Positions 26,681 through 37,509 of a DNA stretch of 64,000 bases are shown here, in pieces. A model generated the notes under the pieces. That model was given only the letters and a program-made list of their open reading frames with translations. It was not told the DNA's origin and did not search any database. The stretch comes from CAWCKS01 sp963763485 (GTDB lineage Bacteria; Pseudomonadota; Alphaproteobacteria; Rhizobiales; Xanthobacteraceae): positions 791,420 to 855,419 of the forward strand of contig CAVXOW010000007.1 of the NCBI GenBank assembly GCA_963763485.1. The letters run 5' to 3'. Each line of letters opens with the position of its first letter. Position 1 is the stretch's first letter. The position numbers and the translations under genes were made by a program.

Positions 26681-27004
26681 AGCTTGCCGTGGATGAGGTT
26701 CGTAACGGGTATCAGAAGCCGGCGATAGGTGTCCGCCAGACGATCGACTTTCTGCCGCAGCTCGTCAGAGCAGTTGTAGGTATACGCATTGTCGACATGC
26801 TTCAGGAAGCCGTCGATCGTCAGTTTCTCAAGCACGCGGGCGATCTCGTCTTCCGGTGCAAACAGGCGCTTGGCTGTGGTCGTGACATCCCAATGATCGC
26901 CAGCATTAGCGCGCAGGAACAGCAGAGCTTCCAGTTGCGCAACGGAGTCGAATGTAGTGCTGGATGAATGCCCGCACCTCCTCGGAGACCGGCTCATGCG
27001 ACAT
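26645..27004 (-). pseudogene. Small winged-helix-like protein preceding DUF5985 genes, frameshifted
   Basis: The ATG at 27004 starts MSHEPVSEEVRAFIQHYI in one frame. After a shift near 26,950 a second frame gives DSVAQLEALLFLRANAGDHW, then AKRLFAPEDEIARVLEKLT, and VDRLADTYRRLLIPVTNLIH. The helix-rich N-terminal part resembles a winged helix. Its place directly before the DUF5985 pair suggests a common unit. The end is blurred because the frame runs into the next gene. Confidence 0.5.
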
Positions 27005-27060
27005 CGCGTGCTCGTCCGCTCCGCAGGACGTCGTCGCCGCCGCCCGTGTTCGATCTTGTT

Positions 27061-28265
27061 TCAGACGATCCATTCGGGCAGCCGCACTGCATCTCTGATG
27101 TCGCGCCCGACGATCAATCTGGCCGTGCCGGGAAAGCGCCAGCAGCCGTATCGGCAAGATTTGCGAAACTGTACTCCGAGCAGCGCCGTCTTCGGCGCAA
27201 ATGACGATGCGAAATCGTTCAGCGGCCCGTTGCTTTTTTTCAATGAACGCTCGCAGTCCGGCCTCATAGGCGGTAAAGGCTTTCGCGTAGTCGTCTCCCG
27301 CACGGGCGAGTTCATTCGCCAGTACACAGGCCGAGATCATCGCCAGAGCGGAGCCTTGCCCGGCCAACAGGGAAACGCAAAAGGCTGCATCGCGGATAAG
27401 GGCGACGCGGCCTTTGCCTCCAGCGTGGCATTCTGATCTGGCTGACCCGATCGAAGTACAAATCATCTAATGTGGTCGAGTGAGTCGAGAATTTGCGGAC
27501 ACTCCCAGCCACTGTAGGCGTAGCGTGCCTGCAGCAAAGCCGTCTTCTGGCAGATCAGGCGCCGTAGCGGGTGCGATCGTGGGTCTGCCGCGAAGACAAA
27601 CAGGAACAGCGTTCGGTTGTCGCGTAGCGTGACACGTCCAACCATCCGAGCGTGGTTCATTGTGCATCACGTACACACCCTCTTCGCGCTGCCGATAACC
27701 ATGAGCTTCGAAGGCCGCGACCGTATAGCCAAGCGGCTTCTCGAACTGATCCTGTGGCCCGAATGTCAGCCTGCAAATCCCCGAATGCAGGCCGTCCGCG
27801 CCAACGACAATGTCAAACTGGCGGTCGCCTTCTCGTTTGAATCCGACGCGGACATGATCGGCTTCCTCTCGCAGCTCGACCACCTCGTCGTCAAAAATCA
27901 CCGGGCGTAGACTGTCTGATACGTTCGAAGAGCAATCGCGCGAGGTCGCTCCGGGGGAGTGTCACGTAGTGTCCGTCTGTCAATTCGCTGAACACCCTGG
28001 TGCCGAAGCCGGTAATCCGCCGACCTTCTCGGTCGACAATTAGCAGTTCGCGCATGTGATAGCCGACGCGCAGGATATCGGGGAGCAGCCCCATGCGCTC
28101 GGCGATATCGTAACCGCGGCCCCAGAAATCGATGACATAGCCGCCGCGGCGAATTGCGGGGGCGCGTTCTACGATGGTTGGCTGGAATCCAGCGACAGTC
28201 AGCCAGTATGCAAGCGTTGGGCCGGCTATTCCGGCGCCGGCTATCGATACGGTTCGTCGGCTCAT
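27061..28265 (-). pseudogene. FAD-dependent monooxygenase (PHBH/TetX-like), multiple frameshifts
   Basis: The start MSRRTVSIAGAGIAGPTLAY holds the Rossmann GxGxxG motif, followed by FQPTIVERAP and GGYVIDFWGRGYDIAERMGL. After a shift near 27,895 come VIFDDEVVELREEADHVRVG and DIVVGADGLHSGICRLTFG, the DG motif of group A flavin monooxygenases. Further shifted frames supply ALIRDAAFCVSLLAGQGSAL, the GD-type FAD ribityl motif, and RLIVGRDIRDAVRLPEWIV at the end. Corrected, this is a ~400-residue enzyme hydroxylating an aromatic or antibiotic-like substrate, but it cannot be made as written. Confidence 0.7.
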
Positions 28266-28821
28266 TGCTTGGACGTGTGCATGCTGGCGAACAACGTTGC
28301 GTTCGAGACGACGTGAGAATGGCTTCGTGATTTCAGATGTTCAAGCAGGCCCGACCGACGAAATCAGCGCAAGAGGAGCCGGAACTCGTGCCGATGAGTC
28401 CCGGCGGACAAGAAATGTAAGTCGTCTGCGGGTGCACCGCCAACGGGTGACATCGACAAAGCACAGCCACCCGGCATAGAGCCGACCGACGACCCGCGGA
28501 TGCGGCCCGGATTTGGTCAAATTGACGAGTTACGAGGGCAACATCCGGCGGCGAACCGCGAGAACGGTACGCTGCGTACCGAAATGCAAAATGGCAAACC
28601 AATCACGTGTCCGGCAAAGCTCGGTCCCCACGATCAAGGGATGCCCCCCGAGCATCGCACGCCTTCAAGGCGGCTGTACAAAGTAGCTCGCGCTCTGCGG
28701 GTCGAACCGGGGAGCGCGAGCGACGGGGTGGTTCTTCATTGGGGCGAGGGCGGGTGCACTTTTCTTGAATACGCATGCTGCGACTCAAGACACATCCGCA
28801 AAGGCAAACTTGGAGGTTAGA
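28266..28821. other. Intergenic region before the porin gene
   Basis: I see no convincing gene in these 556 bp on either strand; the longest frames have no domain resemblance. It must hold the porin promoter and leader. The last bases, cttggaggttagaATG, supply a strong ribosome-binding site (GGAGG) for the porin. Confidence 0.5.
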
Positions 28822-30369
28822 ATGAAGATGGTTAAGAGCCTTCTCCTGGCTTCGGCGGCGGGTCTCGTCGCAACGGCTGGGCGCAGGCAGCCGATCTTCC
28901 CGTGAAGGCCAAGGCGGTCGAATACGTGAAGATCTGCTCCCTGTACGGTATCGGGTTTTATTACATCCCCGGCACCGACACCTGCATTCGGATCGGCGGT
29001 CACCTTCGTTCCGAATATTCGTTCTGGGCGGGCGGTACAGGAATCCAGAGTGGGCTGGCAACCAGGCGAAACAATCGATCGCGCAGAGGACTATTGGTAC
29101 AATCGTCAACGCGTGTTCATGCACACTGACGTGCGCACCCAGACCGAGTACGGCACGCTCCGTGCTTACTCTGTGATCCGTTGGGAGTTTGCGACCACAG
29201 GCGGTAACGCCTTCGGTCAGCAAGCCGGCAACCTCGGACCGGTGCAGACGATGGGCGTCGATATCGGCTTCATCCAGTGGGGGGCTTCCTGATCGGTCGT
29301 GCGCCGACTCGGCGTTCACACTGCCCTGGAACTACGCCTCGTTCTATGGCCCGAGCGTCAACTTGGGTACGTCGGACTGGGCCGGTGGCCGGTTCCTGAC
29401 GCAGTACACCTACCAGTTCGGCAATGGCGTGTCCGGCACGCTGTCGATCGAAGAGTCGAAGCCGTACTCGCCCAAGGTGGCGATCGTGCGATCTTCAATG
29501 GCAGCTAATGCTGCTCTGCCGCTTGGTAATCCCGGTTCGTCAACTCCACCTACAACTCGGGTGGCGGTCAACGCGCTCCTGACATCGTCGGCCAGCTCCG
29601 CGTCGATCAATCCTGGGGTACTTTCCAGGTTGCCGCTGCGGCGCACATGAACCATGCGCTGTACTACGGTGCTCTCGAGACCAGCGGCAATCCCGCCGAC
29701 AAGTGGGGTGGCGCAGGTACGCTGGCATCAAGATCAACCTTCCGTGGGGAACGGGTAACTTCGTTGTCTCGGCGGCGCCTATGCCGTCGGTGCGTCGGGC
29801 TACACCTATAACGAAGGCGGTGGTCTGACGAGCGACCCGGGCATGTTCGCCTACAGCAGTGCGCCGGCTGGCACGTACCAGACGCTGGACTTCGGTTACC
29901 TGTTTGACTCCGTTTACGTGAACGGCGGTCAGTTGCAGTTGACCACCACGTACGGCGGCAACATCGCCTTCTGGCACAACTGGAGCCCGCAGTGGGCGTC
30001 CAGCTTGAATGCCGGCTACGTCAAGTGGCACTACGGCGCAGCTGCAAATAACATCATTTGCACGGCGCCGATGTTGGCGGTGGCACGGAGGCGGGTCGCC
30101 TCGGCGCCGGTCTCGCAGGCTGCAACAACGACTACCAGATCTGGACCATTGGTTCCCGGACTGTGTGGACCCCGGTCAAGGACTTCGTGATCGGTGCGGA
30201 AGTGCTGGCCTCGTTCCATCACTCTGCGAATAACGGCCAGACCTACACCAGCCCGGTCAACATTGGGTTCAAGCCGGCGACGGTCTACTTTCTAAAAGGA
30301 CAGCACCTACGTCGGCGGCCTGTTCTCGGTCCGTCGTTACTTCGATCGTCCCAATCGGAGGGGGCTTAG
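28822..30369 (+). pseudogene. Alphaproteobacterial porin, many frameshifts
   Basis: The ATG at 28822 begins the signal MKMVKSLLLASAAGLVAT. One frame over come DLPVKAKAVEYVKICSLYG and TCIRIGGHLRSEYSF, the conserved start of the PF02530 (Omp2b-type) porins of Rhizobiales. Later pieces in alternating frames are VFMHTDVRTQTEYGTLRAYS, TLPWNYASFYGPSVNLGTSD, QYTYQFGNGVSGTLSIEE, LRVDQSWGTFQVAAAAHMN, then IWTIGSRTVWTPVKDFVIGA, and a last strand ending VRRYFDRP. At least six indels are needed. It is followed by a strong terminator, so the gene structure is whole even though the frame is not. Confidence 0.82.
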
Positions 30370-30384
30370 GCGCTCCAAGAGCAA

Positions 30385-30418
30385 ACCCCGGCGAGAGATC
30401 GCCGGGGTTTTCTTGTTT
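30385..30418 (+). terminator. Rho-independent terminator of the porin gene
   Basis: CCCCGGCGA (30385-30393) pairs with TCGCCGGGG (30399-30407) across a 5-base loop and is followed by a T-rich run (ttttcttgttt). It lies 16 bp after the porin stop. Confidence 0.85.
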
Positions 30419-30481
30419 CTCATGGCCCGGCGATCCGTCGAGCGCCAGGCAGGCGGCCAAAAACCAAAAAGCTGCCGCGGC

Positions 30482-31383
30482 TCAGCAGCCGGGCAGGTGA
30501 TGGCAAAACGGCTCGCGCTCATCAAGCCACGCCACGGTGCCGGCAATCGCTTTATAGCAGTTGCAGGATTTCGACTGGAGAAGTTCTCGATTGCGGATGC
30601 GAAGGGCTCCGCGCGATCGGACGACGATGCCCTCGGCCTCGAACCCCGAAAGCACCTGAGTTACCCCGGCCCGCCGCGCGTTGACCAGCCCGCTAAGCAA
30701 GTCGTGTGTTATCGACAGGACATCCGTCTCGGCGTAGTCCTGCGCCAACAACAGCCATCTCGCAACCTTCTGTTCGGTGTCGTGCCTGGCATTGCACAGC
30801 GCAGTATGCTGCTGCCTCAAATGAGGGTCCGCAGGTAACTCATCAGGTGTTCGCGAATGGACGGCCGGCTGGACATGGCCAAGGTAAAATCGGCGGTGCT
30901 GACGCGTAATGCGCTGCCCGCAACCTGGACGCAGGCGCGGTGCACGGACGGCCCACCATCCAGCACCGTGGCGATTCCGATCAGCCCGTCATTTCCGCAG
31001 GTCAGGATTTCCACGGCCCCATCGAGGTTCGTCCGAGTAACAATCGAGACTACACCGCTCTCGATGGAATAGGTGTGCTCGAGAGTCCTGTTGGCGTCCT
31101 GAATGACCGTTCCCTTCTTCAGGTCGACGAGTTCGAGCCGATCCCTCAGCGCGCTGAAATCCTCCGGCGGCATGGTTTCAAGCAAACGATTGCGCACATA
31201 CGCGTGGTCAGCCGCGGTGGTTCGCAGCGCGCCGTCGGCTTGGAGCATGTCCGGCCCCCTCCCGATCAAACGTCCCAAGCGCGAAGCCTGTTGAACTTCT
31301 TCTTCTTTGACCTGCAGCGCGGGATTTTCGTCAGCCAAGTCAGTGAAACATTCTGCGGCGCTCATATTGCCGCGTTCGTTCAC
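30482..31383 (-). pseudogene. Crp/Fnr-family transcription regulator, one frameshift
   Basis: The first frame (to 30817) carries the cyclic-nucleotide-binding fold: RDRLELVDLKKGTVIQDANR, YSIESGVVSIVTRTNLDGA and LTCGNDGLIGIATVLDGGP. The second frame (30820-30482) continues RQQHTALCNARHDTEQKVAR and LSITHDLLSGLVNARRAGVT, with an HTH recognition helix, and QVLSGFEAEGIVV. A single shift near 30,830 joins them. No N-terminal Cys cluster typical of oxygen-sensing FNR is seen, so it is more FixK- or Crp-like. It could read the four FNR/FixK-like boxes upstream in this island, but that is inference. Confidence 0.78.
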
Positions 31384-31659
31384 GGAAATGTGCTCAGAGC
31401 GTCAAACTTGGTCAACGCATTGAGGCTGCGACAATATTCTCTCCGAACTGCCGGATTTCGTGATGCTCGCAGTGTGTCGCGCAAACATCGTCAAATTTAC
31501 ATTGACAAGACCCATGAAACTGGGCGGTTGCGCGCCGCACTACGCAGATCGTTCTCGATCGCCCTTGACTGTAGCCGCTTGCCACGGATCAGCAGCATCG
31601 ATCGCTCCAATACTCTTCGGGTACGACGCACGAAATGGAGAAGGTTAGTTTTCAGTTCC

Positions 31660-31917
31660 TCTCCCTCCGCCAGTCCCCCAAGATTGATCCGTTCTCCGTG
31701 GATCATTTGCTGCAAACAGGCAGCCTGTGTTGCGGGCATTTCTTGAGAAGGCTCCGTAGTCGGACGTGGCCTGATCTAAACCAAAAGCGTTCTCTGTCCC
31801 GGCTATTCTCTGAAGCTCTGTACTTTGCAGGTAAAGTACGGAAATTTTTTCTCGTTCCAAATCAGTGGCCTGCTGGAGCGCGCACGCGGGCGGGTTCGAA
31901 TCCTTTTTCGGTGGGGG
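31660..31917 (+). ncRNA. Candidate structured RNA / repeat unit, copy 2
   Basis: This matches 8264-8517 along its length. It starts at a tRNA-like end (tccctccgccagtccc), shares gcagcctgtgttgcgg and gaagctctGTACTTT, and has a hairpin GTACTTT-gcaggt-AAAGTAC (31820-31839) followed by six T's (31845-31850). The stem is the same as in copy 1 with a different loop. It ends near gggttcgaatcc, which resembles a tRNA T-loop. The neighbouring stretches 31384-31659 and 31918-32139 show no convincing gene. Confidence 0.45.
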
Positions 31918-32139
31918 GAGGTGGCAAAAACCGAGCGCTTTGCCGCGTCTGTCAAAGCGGAAGCGACACGGGACACGTCATAAACAAAGGGATCGTCGTA
32001 GAAGCACTAAGACTCTTCTACGAGTCGCGCTCACAACCGACTACACCATTACCAGATCAACTTCTCGGGGGGAATGACGGAGTTGCCAATTAGCTGGCCC
32101 TTGCAGAAACCTCAAGGGCACCTGGCTCCGACCTGTCAT

Positions 32140-35100
32140 TTACGCTCTCGATGGTGTTCGCCACGTAAGTCCCCCAGTTTCCCGGATTAGCTCTCGTGCA
32201 CGCTCCAGCTCGCGCTTCCCGGCGATTCTTGAGCGCTTGTTCCAGATCGTATCAGGAGATCGGCGCGCACGATGCGGGCGAAACATTCGGCCACCCGGGC
32301 GTGACCTTGGTCGCCACGTCTATTGCTTCGTCGACAGTGGAGAATGCGGTCACATAATCGCCGCTCAGTCTGTACGCATTCGCAAGGTCAGCCCGAATGC
32401 GGGGCTGATTTTCTAACCCGGCCTTGCGCGACCGAGCGAAGCTGAGGGCATCAGCTAAATCTTCAATGGCAGACGTGAGTTTTCCAGCGACGATATGAGA
32501 AAGACCACGGCAAGCTTGAGCGTAGACTTGGAATATGGATGCCGCTTTTTATGGCGAGCGAAAACGCCTTGTTTCGCACGCTCTTGCGCGAGCCCGACAT
32601 TTCCTTCAGCCTGAGGCTAGGTCGCCCATAGGTGATACTGCGCCCGACGTGATGGTAGTAGGGCGTCAACTTGACTATCCTGTAGCCTAAAGTTATTGTT
32701 GAGGAATTCGCTTGCTTCTGCGCCTCGACCGAGCATCACCAACGTTTGACCGCGCATTACGGTCAGCCAAACCTGGATGTCGTAGCCCAGCGTTTGTCGA
32801 TCCAACTGCACGATTTCGTTCGCGCGGTCGGTTGCCTCTATGTTCATCACCAGCGCTTCCGACATGCGGCCTGACAGCCGCAAACGCATGGGGATAGTGT
32901 ACGGCCTTAAGCGTGATTTGAACACTAGGATCGTCACGCTGATCAGCGATTACTTTCGGGCTTTTCGCACTCTTTTTCGACATACTCGTCTGCCGAGCTT
33001 TCATCGCCAGTATCCGTCCGTAACCTGCGTGGATCAGCACATTGGCCCTCATATCCCCCAAGGCTAAGGGCTTATTCGGTTCGGTTTTGTGAAGTAAACC
33101 CCAGCATCCTCCGACGAAATTCCTTCTCGCCAGCCAAAATTGACGATTTGGCCGCAGGCCAGCATATGGAAATAATCCATCCGCGTAGATGGGAAGCTGG
33201 TCTGCACAATAACTCACGAACCTTCTCTTCCAGCTTCGCAGCGCCTGGCTTGGATCGCTCGCGCTGATCCAGACCGCAGCGCGCATATTCTGTTCAGCCG
33301 CTTCGAGATTTTCGCCAATCTGCTCAAACCGGAATGCTAAGAAGGAAGCCCGCTCCTCGGTGCGATCCTTAAAGACTCTTTCTATCGCCGTTGCTACAGT
33401 GGAATGAACTTGGCGGCCACGTTCGTGCAGCAACGATCCACAGCAGAAAGCAACCTGTTGACGCAGAGGGTGAATGTACAAAAGTTAATAAGCTGCTGCT
33501 CAAAGATCGGCACTTCGGTAGAGTAGCCTGCATCCGGCCAACTTCTTCTGTCTGGATCGCTCCCGATATCCCGTGCATCGTCCACACCCGGCTGAGCGAC
33601 GTCCACAGGTATCGATATCCATCTCGCGGCCAATTACGGACGCAATCTCGAGAACCCGCTTTGGCGGCCTCCTCAAGTCTGATATGATTCTCAGCCGCAA
33701 CTACCGCCTGCACCGTCGCGGGCAGTGGAATTGAAATTCTGCAACGCCCCCTTCAATCTAATAGGCGTCTCTTTTCTCCTTCAAAATCTCCTCGTTCCAC
33801 TAGGGCATTAAATAAGCTCCTCGATAAAGAAAGGGTTTCCTTGCGCGCGCTCGATGATGTTCCGACTCAGCAACGCTAGTGTCGGATCCGATCCGGATGA
33901 TCGCGCAGGAACAGGGCCGCTTGCGAGGGCTCCAGAGGAGGCATGCCGATCTGGCGAGAGTGCGATCGCTGCGTCGAGGCGCAACAAATCCCGGCCTAAA
34001 ATTAACAACCAGCAGAGTCGTGGGACCCACGACAGCGTCAGCTAGTGCCTCAATGAACTCTTCGCTTGCCGCATTGATCCAATGCAAGTCCTCGATGATG
34101 ACGACCGTCGCGACATCACGTGGCCCGGAGCGCGCAAGCGTTCCAACAAAATCGAGCAGGTGCGTCTTTCGCGCCTCGGGGTCAAATTTAGATGCCGCGC
34201 GCGTTGGATCGGCAAGGCCTAAGAAATCCAGCAACACGTCCGTTAACTGCTCAGGAACAGGCGAGAGATGACCAGTTGACCGAGAACGCGTTGGCGCTAA
34301 ACATCAGCTACTTCTTTAGCACGCAGGCCAAAGAAATCGCGTAGCAATTCCAATACGGGCTGAAGGGGAGTTGCGCGACCATGAGCCAGACGCGGGCCTC
34401 AAAGACGCGGATACCTCTGCCACGACAACCTTCCGCAAACTCGAAACAGAGACGCGCTCTTTCCGATCTCAGCTTCACCAACGATACCGACGGCACGACC
34501 ATCACCCTTGATGGTATTTTCGAGTTCCATTGAGAGAGCGGAAAATTGATCGTTTCGACCAGTGAGGGGGTCGATTCGCCTTCCACTTCGAAACACGCGG
34601 CTCGAAGGAGCATGCTGAAGTCCCACCAGCTTGAATACACTCAATAGGCGCTGCGATCCCCCGAATGGGCTCTTCTTGAGTTCCGAGCGCATCCTTACTT
34701 CCACAAATTGTTTAGCGCCGTTGTAAGTGTCCCTCGAAATCAGAATGCCGCCCAGCTCTGCCATCTGCTCGAGGCGACTCGCGAGGTGCGCATTTCGCCC
34801 GCGGCATCGTACGTTTGGTAAATTCCATGCTTATTGCGTGAACAACAACTTCACCTGTGTGAACGCCAACGCGGATCTGCAAATCGGGGTCGTTCAGGGC
34901 GCCACCCCATCATGCATTGCCAGTGCTGCGAGGCAGCCTCGGATCGCATGGTCCTCATGAGGTTGTGGAGCGCCAAATAGCGCCATGACTTCATCGCCTT
35001 GTGCTTTGTTGACTACCCTCATCGTAACGCCGAACGGCTTCATCCATGAGATCCAGAGTGGTATGTTGCAAGCGCCGGATGCCCAATTCAGGATCGCCCA

Positions 35101-35430
35101 AACTATCAATGAGGCCCGTCGAATTACGGATGTCGGCGAAGTAATTGTAATGCGTTTCCGCTCTCCTCCCTTTGCGTTCAGCGATCTCAGAACATGCTGC
35201 CACGTTTGGTCGGATACTTCAGCAGGTGCCGCCTTCAGCGCGGTGCCGCACCGCCCACAAAAGCTACCGGCTCGATCCGTTGAGGCGACCGCAGGAGGTG
35301 CGATCAATTCCAAGGGGCACCCCGCATCCTTCGCAATAGTCGTTGGCCGCCTTGTTCTGGCAGCCGCAGCGCGGACATTGCGTCGATGGTTCTTTTGATC
35401 CCAATGGAGGCGTCCCTGAAGATCTTTCAT
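32140..35430 (-). pseudogene. Zinc-ribbon / class III cyclase / AAA ATPase / TPR regulator, heavily frameshifted
   Basis: Reading leftward across several frames gives a large multidomain protein. A double zinc ribbon comes first (CPRCGCQNKAANDYCEGCG, then FCGRCGTAL), followed by a class III nucleotidyl-cyclase domain (FADIRNSTGLIDSLGDPE, NKAQGDEVMALFGAPQPHED, IRVGVHTGEVVV) and an ATPase region with the degenerate P-loop GIVGEAEIGKSA and VVIIEDLHWINAASEEFIEA. The TPR-like C-terminus ends RARELIRETGGLTW before a stop at 32140. Such ~1,100-residue proteins are common in Bradyrhizobium. At least six indels prevent translation, and the start is uncertain. Confidence 0.7.
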
Positions 35431-35481
35431 GGAGAGTAGCCCAATGCAGGCTTCGTTTCTATGCTATTGTAAAGCAACGAG

Positions 35482-35853
35482 TTATCTCGGATAGGTCTCC
35501 GTGTTGCTTGATATATGCAGCTTCCGATCGCGGGTAACAAACGCAAACGGCAAATCAGAAGGCGCGCCGTCGCCGCAATTTTGTTCTAGACAATCGGGGC
35601 AAGAACGAGAAAGGGCGCGCGACGCCCTGACCGAAACGCCAAGGCTAGTCGAGCGAATTTCACTCAAACTGAAGCCGCGTTTGACAGACTGAGTACCGCC
35701 GAGTGACAAGATTGATTTCGGCAGCTCGCGAAATTGCCGAGGCAAGCTCCCTATGCAATTGACGCCGTACCAAAATTGAGATGATTTAACTCTTATATCG
35801 TTGCCGAGCGCCACCAGGCATCCTCTCAATTTGAGAAGTTCGCCATTGTTCAC
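35482..35853 (-). CDS. Uncertain open frame
   Basis: A 123-codon frame starting MNNGELLKLRGCLVALGND lies upstream of the decayed cyclase. It has no recognisable domain, no strong ribosome-binding site and mixed composition. I list it only because the surrounding 500 bp contain nothing better. It may be chance. Confidence 0.2.
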   Translation of the reverse strand: MNNGELLKLRGCLVALGNDIRVKSSQFWYGVNCIGSLPRQFRELPKSILSLGGTQSVKRGFSLSEIRSTSLGVSVRASRALSRSCPDCLEQNCGDGAPSDLPFAFVTRDRKLHISSNTETYPR

Positions 35854-36053
35854 AGTGCGGAAGCGATGAGTTTCCTAGATTGGCCGATTGAAGATCGTCG
35901 ATTAAGTCACCCGGGTAGCTACGTGCGCCGACGGAAGAGCGCCTCGCGTCTCGTGACCCTTTTCACACGCGCTTTTCCGCAAATCAGCTATGGCATGATC
36001 TGGACTCGTCCCTCATAAACGCGCAAGCTTGGCGCCTCGGTGAAGCGCGCAAC

Positions 36054-36428
36054 GTGTTCCTGTACGGTGGGCTCGTAAGGCATCCAATTATTACGACGGC
36101 GGGGCTGGCGGTTGCCCTCGCTCACGAGACCGGCCATCATTTGGGTGGGGAGCCTCGCGATCCCGATATGAGATGGATGACTTGGCAGGGCCAAGCCGAT
36201 TACTGGGCTGCAAAAACGGGTATGCCATCAGTATTCGGAGATGCCGCCAAGTCCATGACTCTTCGCGGCGCGGTGCAGATCAGCAATCTCGAACGTCAGC
36301 TTGCGCGCGATAACGACAAATGGGCCAGCGATCTTTCGCCTGCGACGCGCTTAGACATATTTCGCGCCGGACTACGCGGTGCGCCGATGCCGACTTGCGC
36401 AACCGAAGAGTTTGCGAAGCTGAGTTAG
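36054..36428 (+). CDS. Putative zinc metallopeptidase-like protein, possibly N-truncated
   Basis: The 124-residue frame contains ALAHETGHHLGGEPRD, an HExxH zinc-binding motif at about residues 24-28, then an acidic/aromatic region (MTWQGQADYWAAKTGM) that could supply a third ligand. The coding signal continues upstream of the GTG at 36054 (DPFHTRFSANQLWHDLDSS) back to a stop at 35916, but no start codon occurs there, so the N-terminus may be lost. The gene is AT-richer than its neighbours and 24 bp from the next gene on the same strand. Substrate unknown. Confidence 0.5.
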   Translation: MFLYGGLVRHPIITTAGLAVALAHETGHHLGGEPRDPDMRWMTWQGQADYWAAKTGMPSVFGDAAKSMTLRGAVQISNLERQLARDNDKWASDLSPATRLDIFRAGLRGAPMPTCATEEFAKLS

Positions 36429-36451
36429 GAGCAATTTAGGGAGAAAGACTG

Positions 36452-36922
36452 ATGGGCCTTCTAGTTCGGACACAAGACACAAGCACTCTTATCGCTCATT
36501 TAAATACAGAATTCAGAACCACGAAAATAGCCGATTTGCGGGCTACCGCAGCAATTCTGGCTCACTTCAACGACGGAAATGCAAATCATGACTTATTGTG
36601 GTTGACCCAAAATGTCACTCACCCACATTCTAACCGTCCACACGACAAGAAGTGTCTTTTGCCGAATGCGTGGAGCGCTCGCGCAGAGGGTCGGTGGCTA
36701 TTCTATTTGGATCACACCAACGCGAACGTTCTAACTCCGGCTAACCATATCAAGATCAAAACCGCTATAAATGATGCGCTCAGAGGTGGTCATAGCCAAA
36801 TCGAGTTTGACTGCGTGGACTTGGGCATATGCGGAACGCAGGACGTAATTGCTGCCGATGCAGTTGATGCCCAAGGAAATCAATATAAGACGATCGTCTT
36901 ACTCACGGCGGCTCTCCCTTAG
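36452..36922 (+). CDS. Orphan hypothetical protein
   Basis: The 156-residue soluble protein starts MGLLVRTQDTSTLIAHLNTE. The ATG is supported by AGGGAG about 10 bases upstream. It contains the patches HPHSNRPHDKKCLLPNAWSA and FDCVDLGICGTQDVIA but no family that I can name. AT-rich codon use and its place beside the HExxH gene, just outside the serine-recombinase module, mark it as transferred cargo. The two may form a pair, but no function can be read. Confidence 0.6.
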   Translation: MGLLVRTQDTSTLIAHLNTEFRTTKIADLRATAAILAHFNDGNANHDLLWLTQNVTHPHSNRPHDKKCLLPNAWSARAEGRWLFYLDHTNANVLTPANHIKIKTAINDALRGGHSQIEFDCVDLGICGTQDVIAADAVDAQGNQYKTIVLLTAALP

Positions 36923-37085
36923 GTCCTATCTGGATGAAGAGGGAGTTCCAGCCCTCGAAGGAGGACCGAGCGATGAGTTTTCGAATCATGCTCGTCTTGT
37001 TGGTTCATTTCGTATTCGCGGTAATCGCATATGAATGCTGAAAGGGACCGTTCCGCGAAGCTTTGTCGGTCGCAAGGAGCCACGC

Positions 37086-37509
37086 CTAACGAAAGCCCCA
37101 AAGCTTCCGCTGCGCGTGCCATTCGAGCGGAAACGGTCTGAGCAGGTCCTTTAGCTCCAAGGTCGAGGGCTGGTGCCCATCGAGGATCGCTTCGACAATG
37201 TCCGGAGCAAGCAAGGTCAGGCGTAATACGCGACAGAGATAGGACTCGTTGACCTTGCTGGCCTTCGCGAGTTCGGCTGCGGAGGTGAACTCACCGTCTT
37301 CCAACAGCGCTCGCCAGTGGTAAGCCTTCGCAAGGGCGGTTACGATCGCGGTGCTGCGAGGAGAGTTTCGACCTGGCAATCCAATCTTCAGCTCCGACCG
37401 GCACAACAATCTGCTTGCGTCCGCCACGCTGGACGAAGCTCACGGGAATGCTGACGACCATCGTGCCACGGGACTTGTCGAGCGCAACGGTCGGCATGAC
37501 GGCGCTCAT
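37086..37509 (-). pseudogene. Small HTH protein of the serine recombinase module, frameshifted
   Basis: The first frame (ATG at 37509) reads MVVSIPVSFVQRGGRKQIVV, a beta-rich start. After a shift near 37,380 the second gives ALAKAYHWRALLEDGEFTSA, then AAELAKASKVNESYLCRVLR (a helix-turn-helix) and LTLLAPDIVEAILDGHQPST, ending at 37086. A ~135-residue protein of this layout regularly follows large serine recombinases in rhizobial elements. Its ATG overlaps the recombinase stop. It probably binds DNA at the element ends or regulates the operon. Confidence 0.6.

Noticed and set aside
31876..31920. A tRNA after repeat copy 2 (gggttcgaatcc)
   Set aside because: Only a T-loop-like string is present; no acceptor or anticodon stem can be formed.
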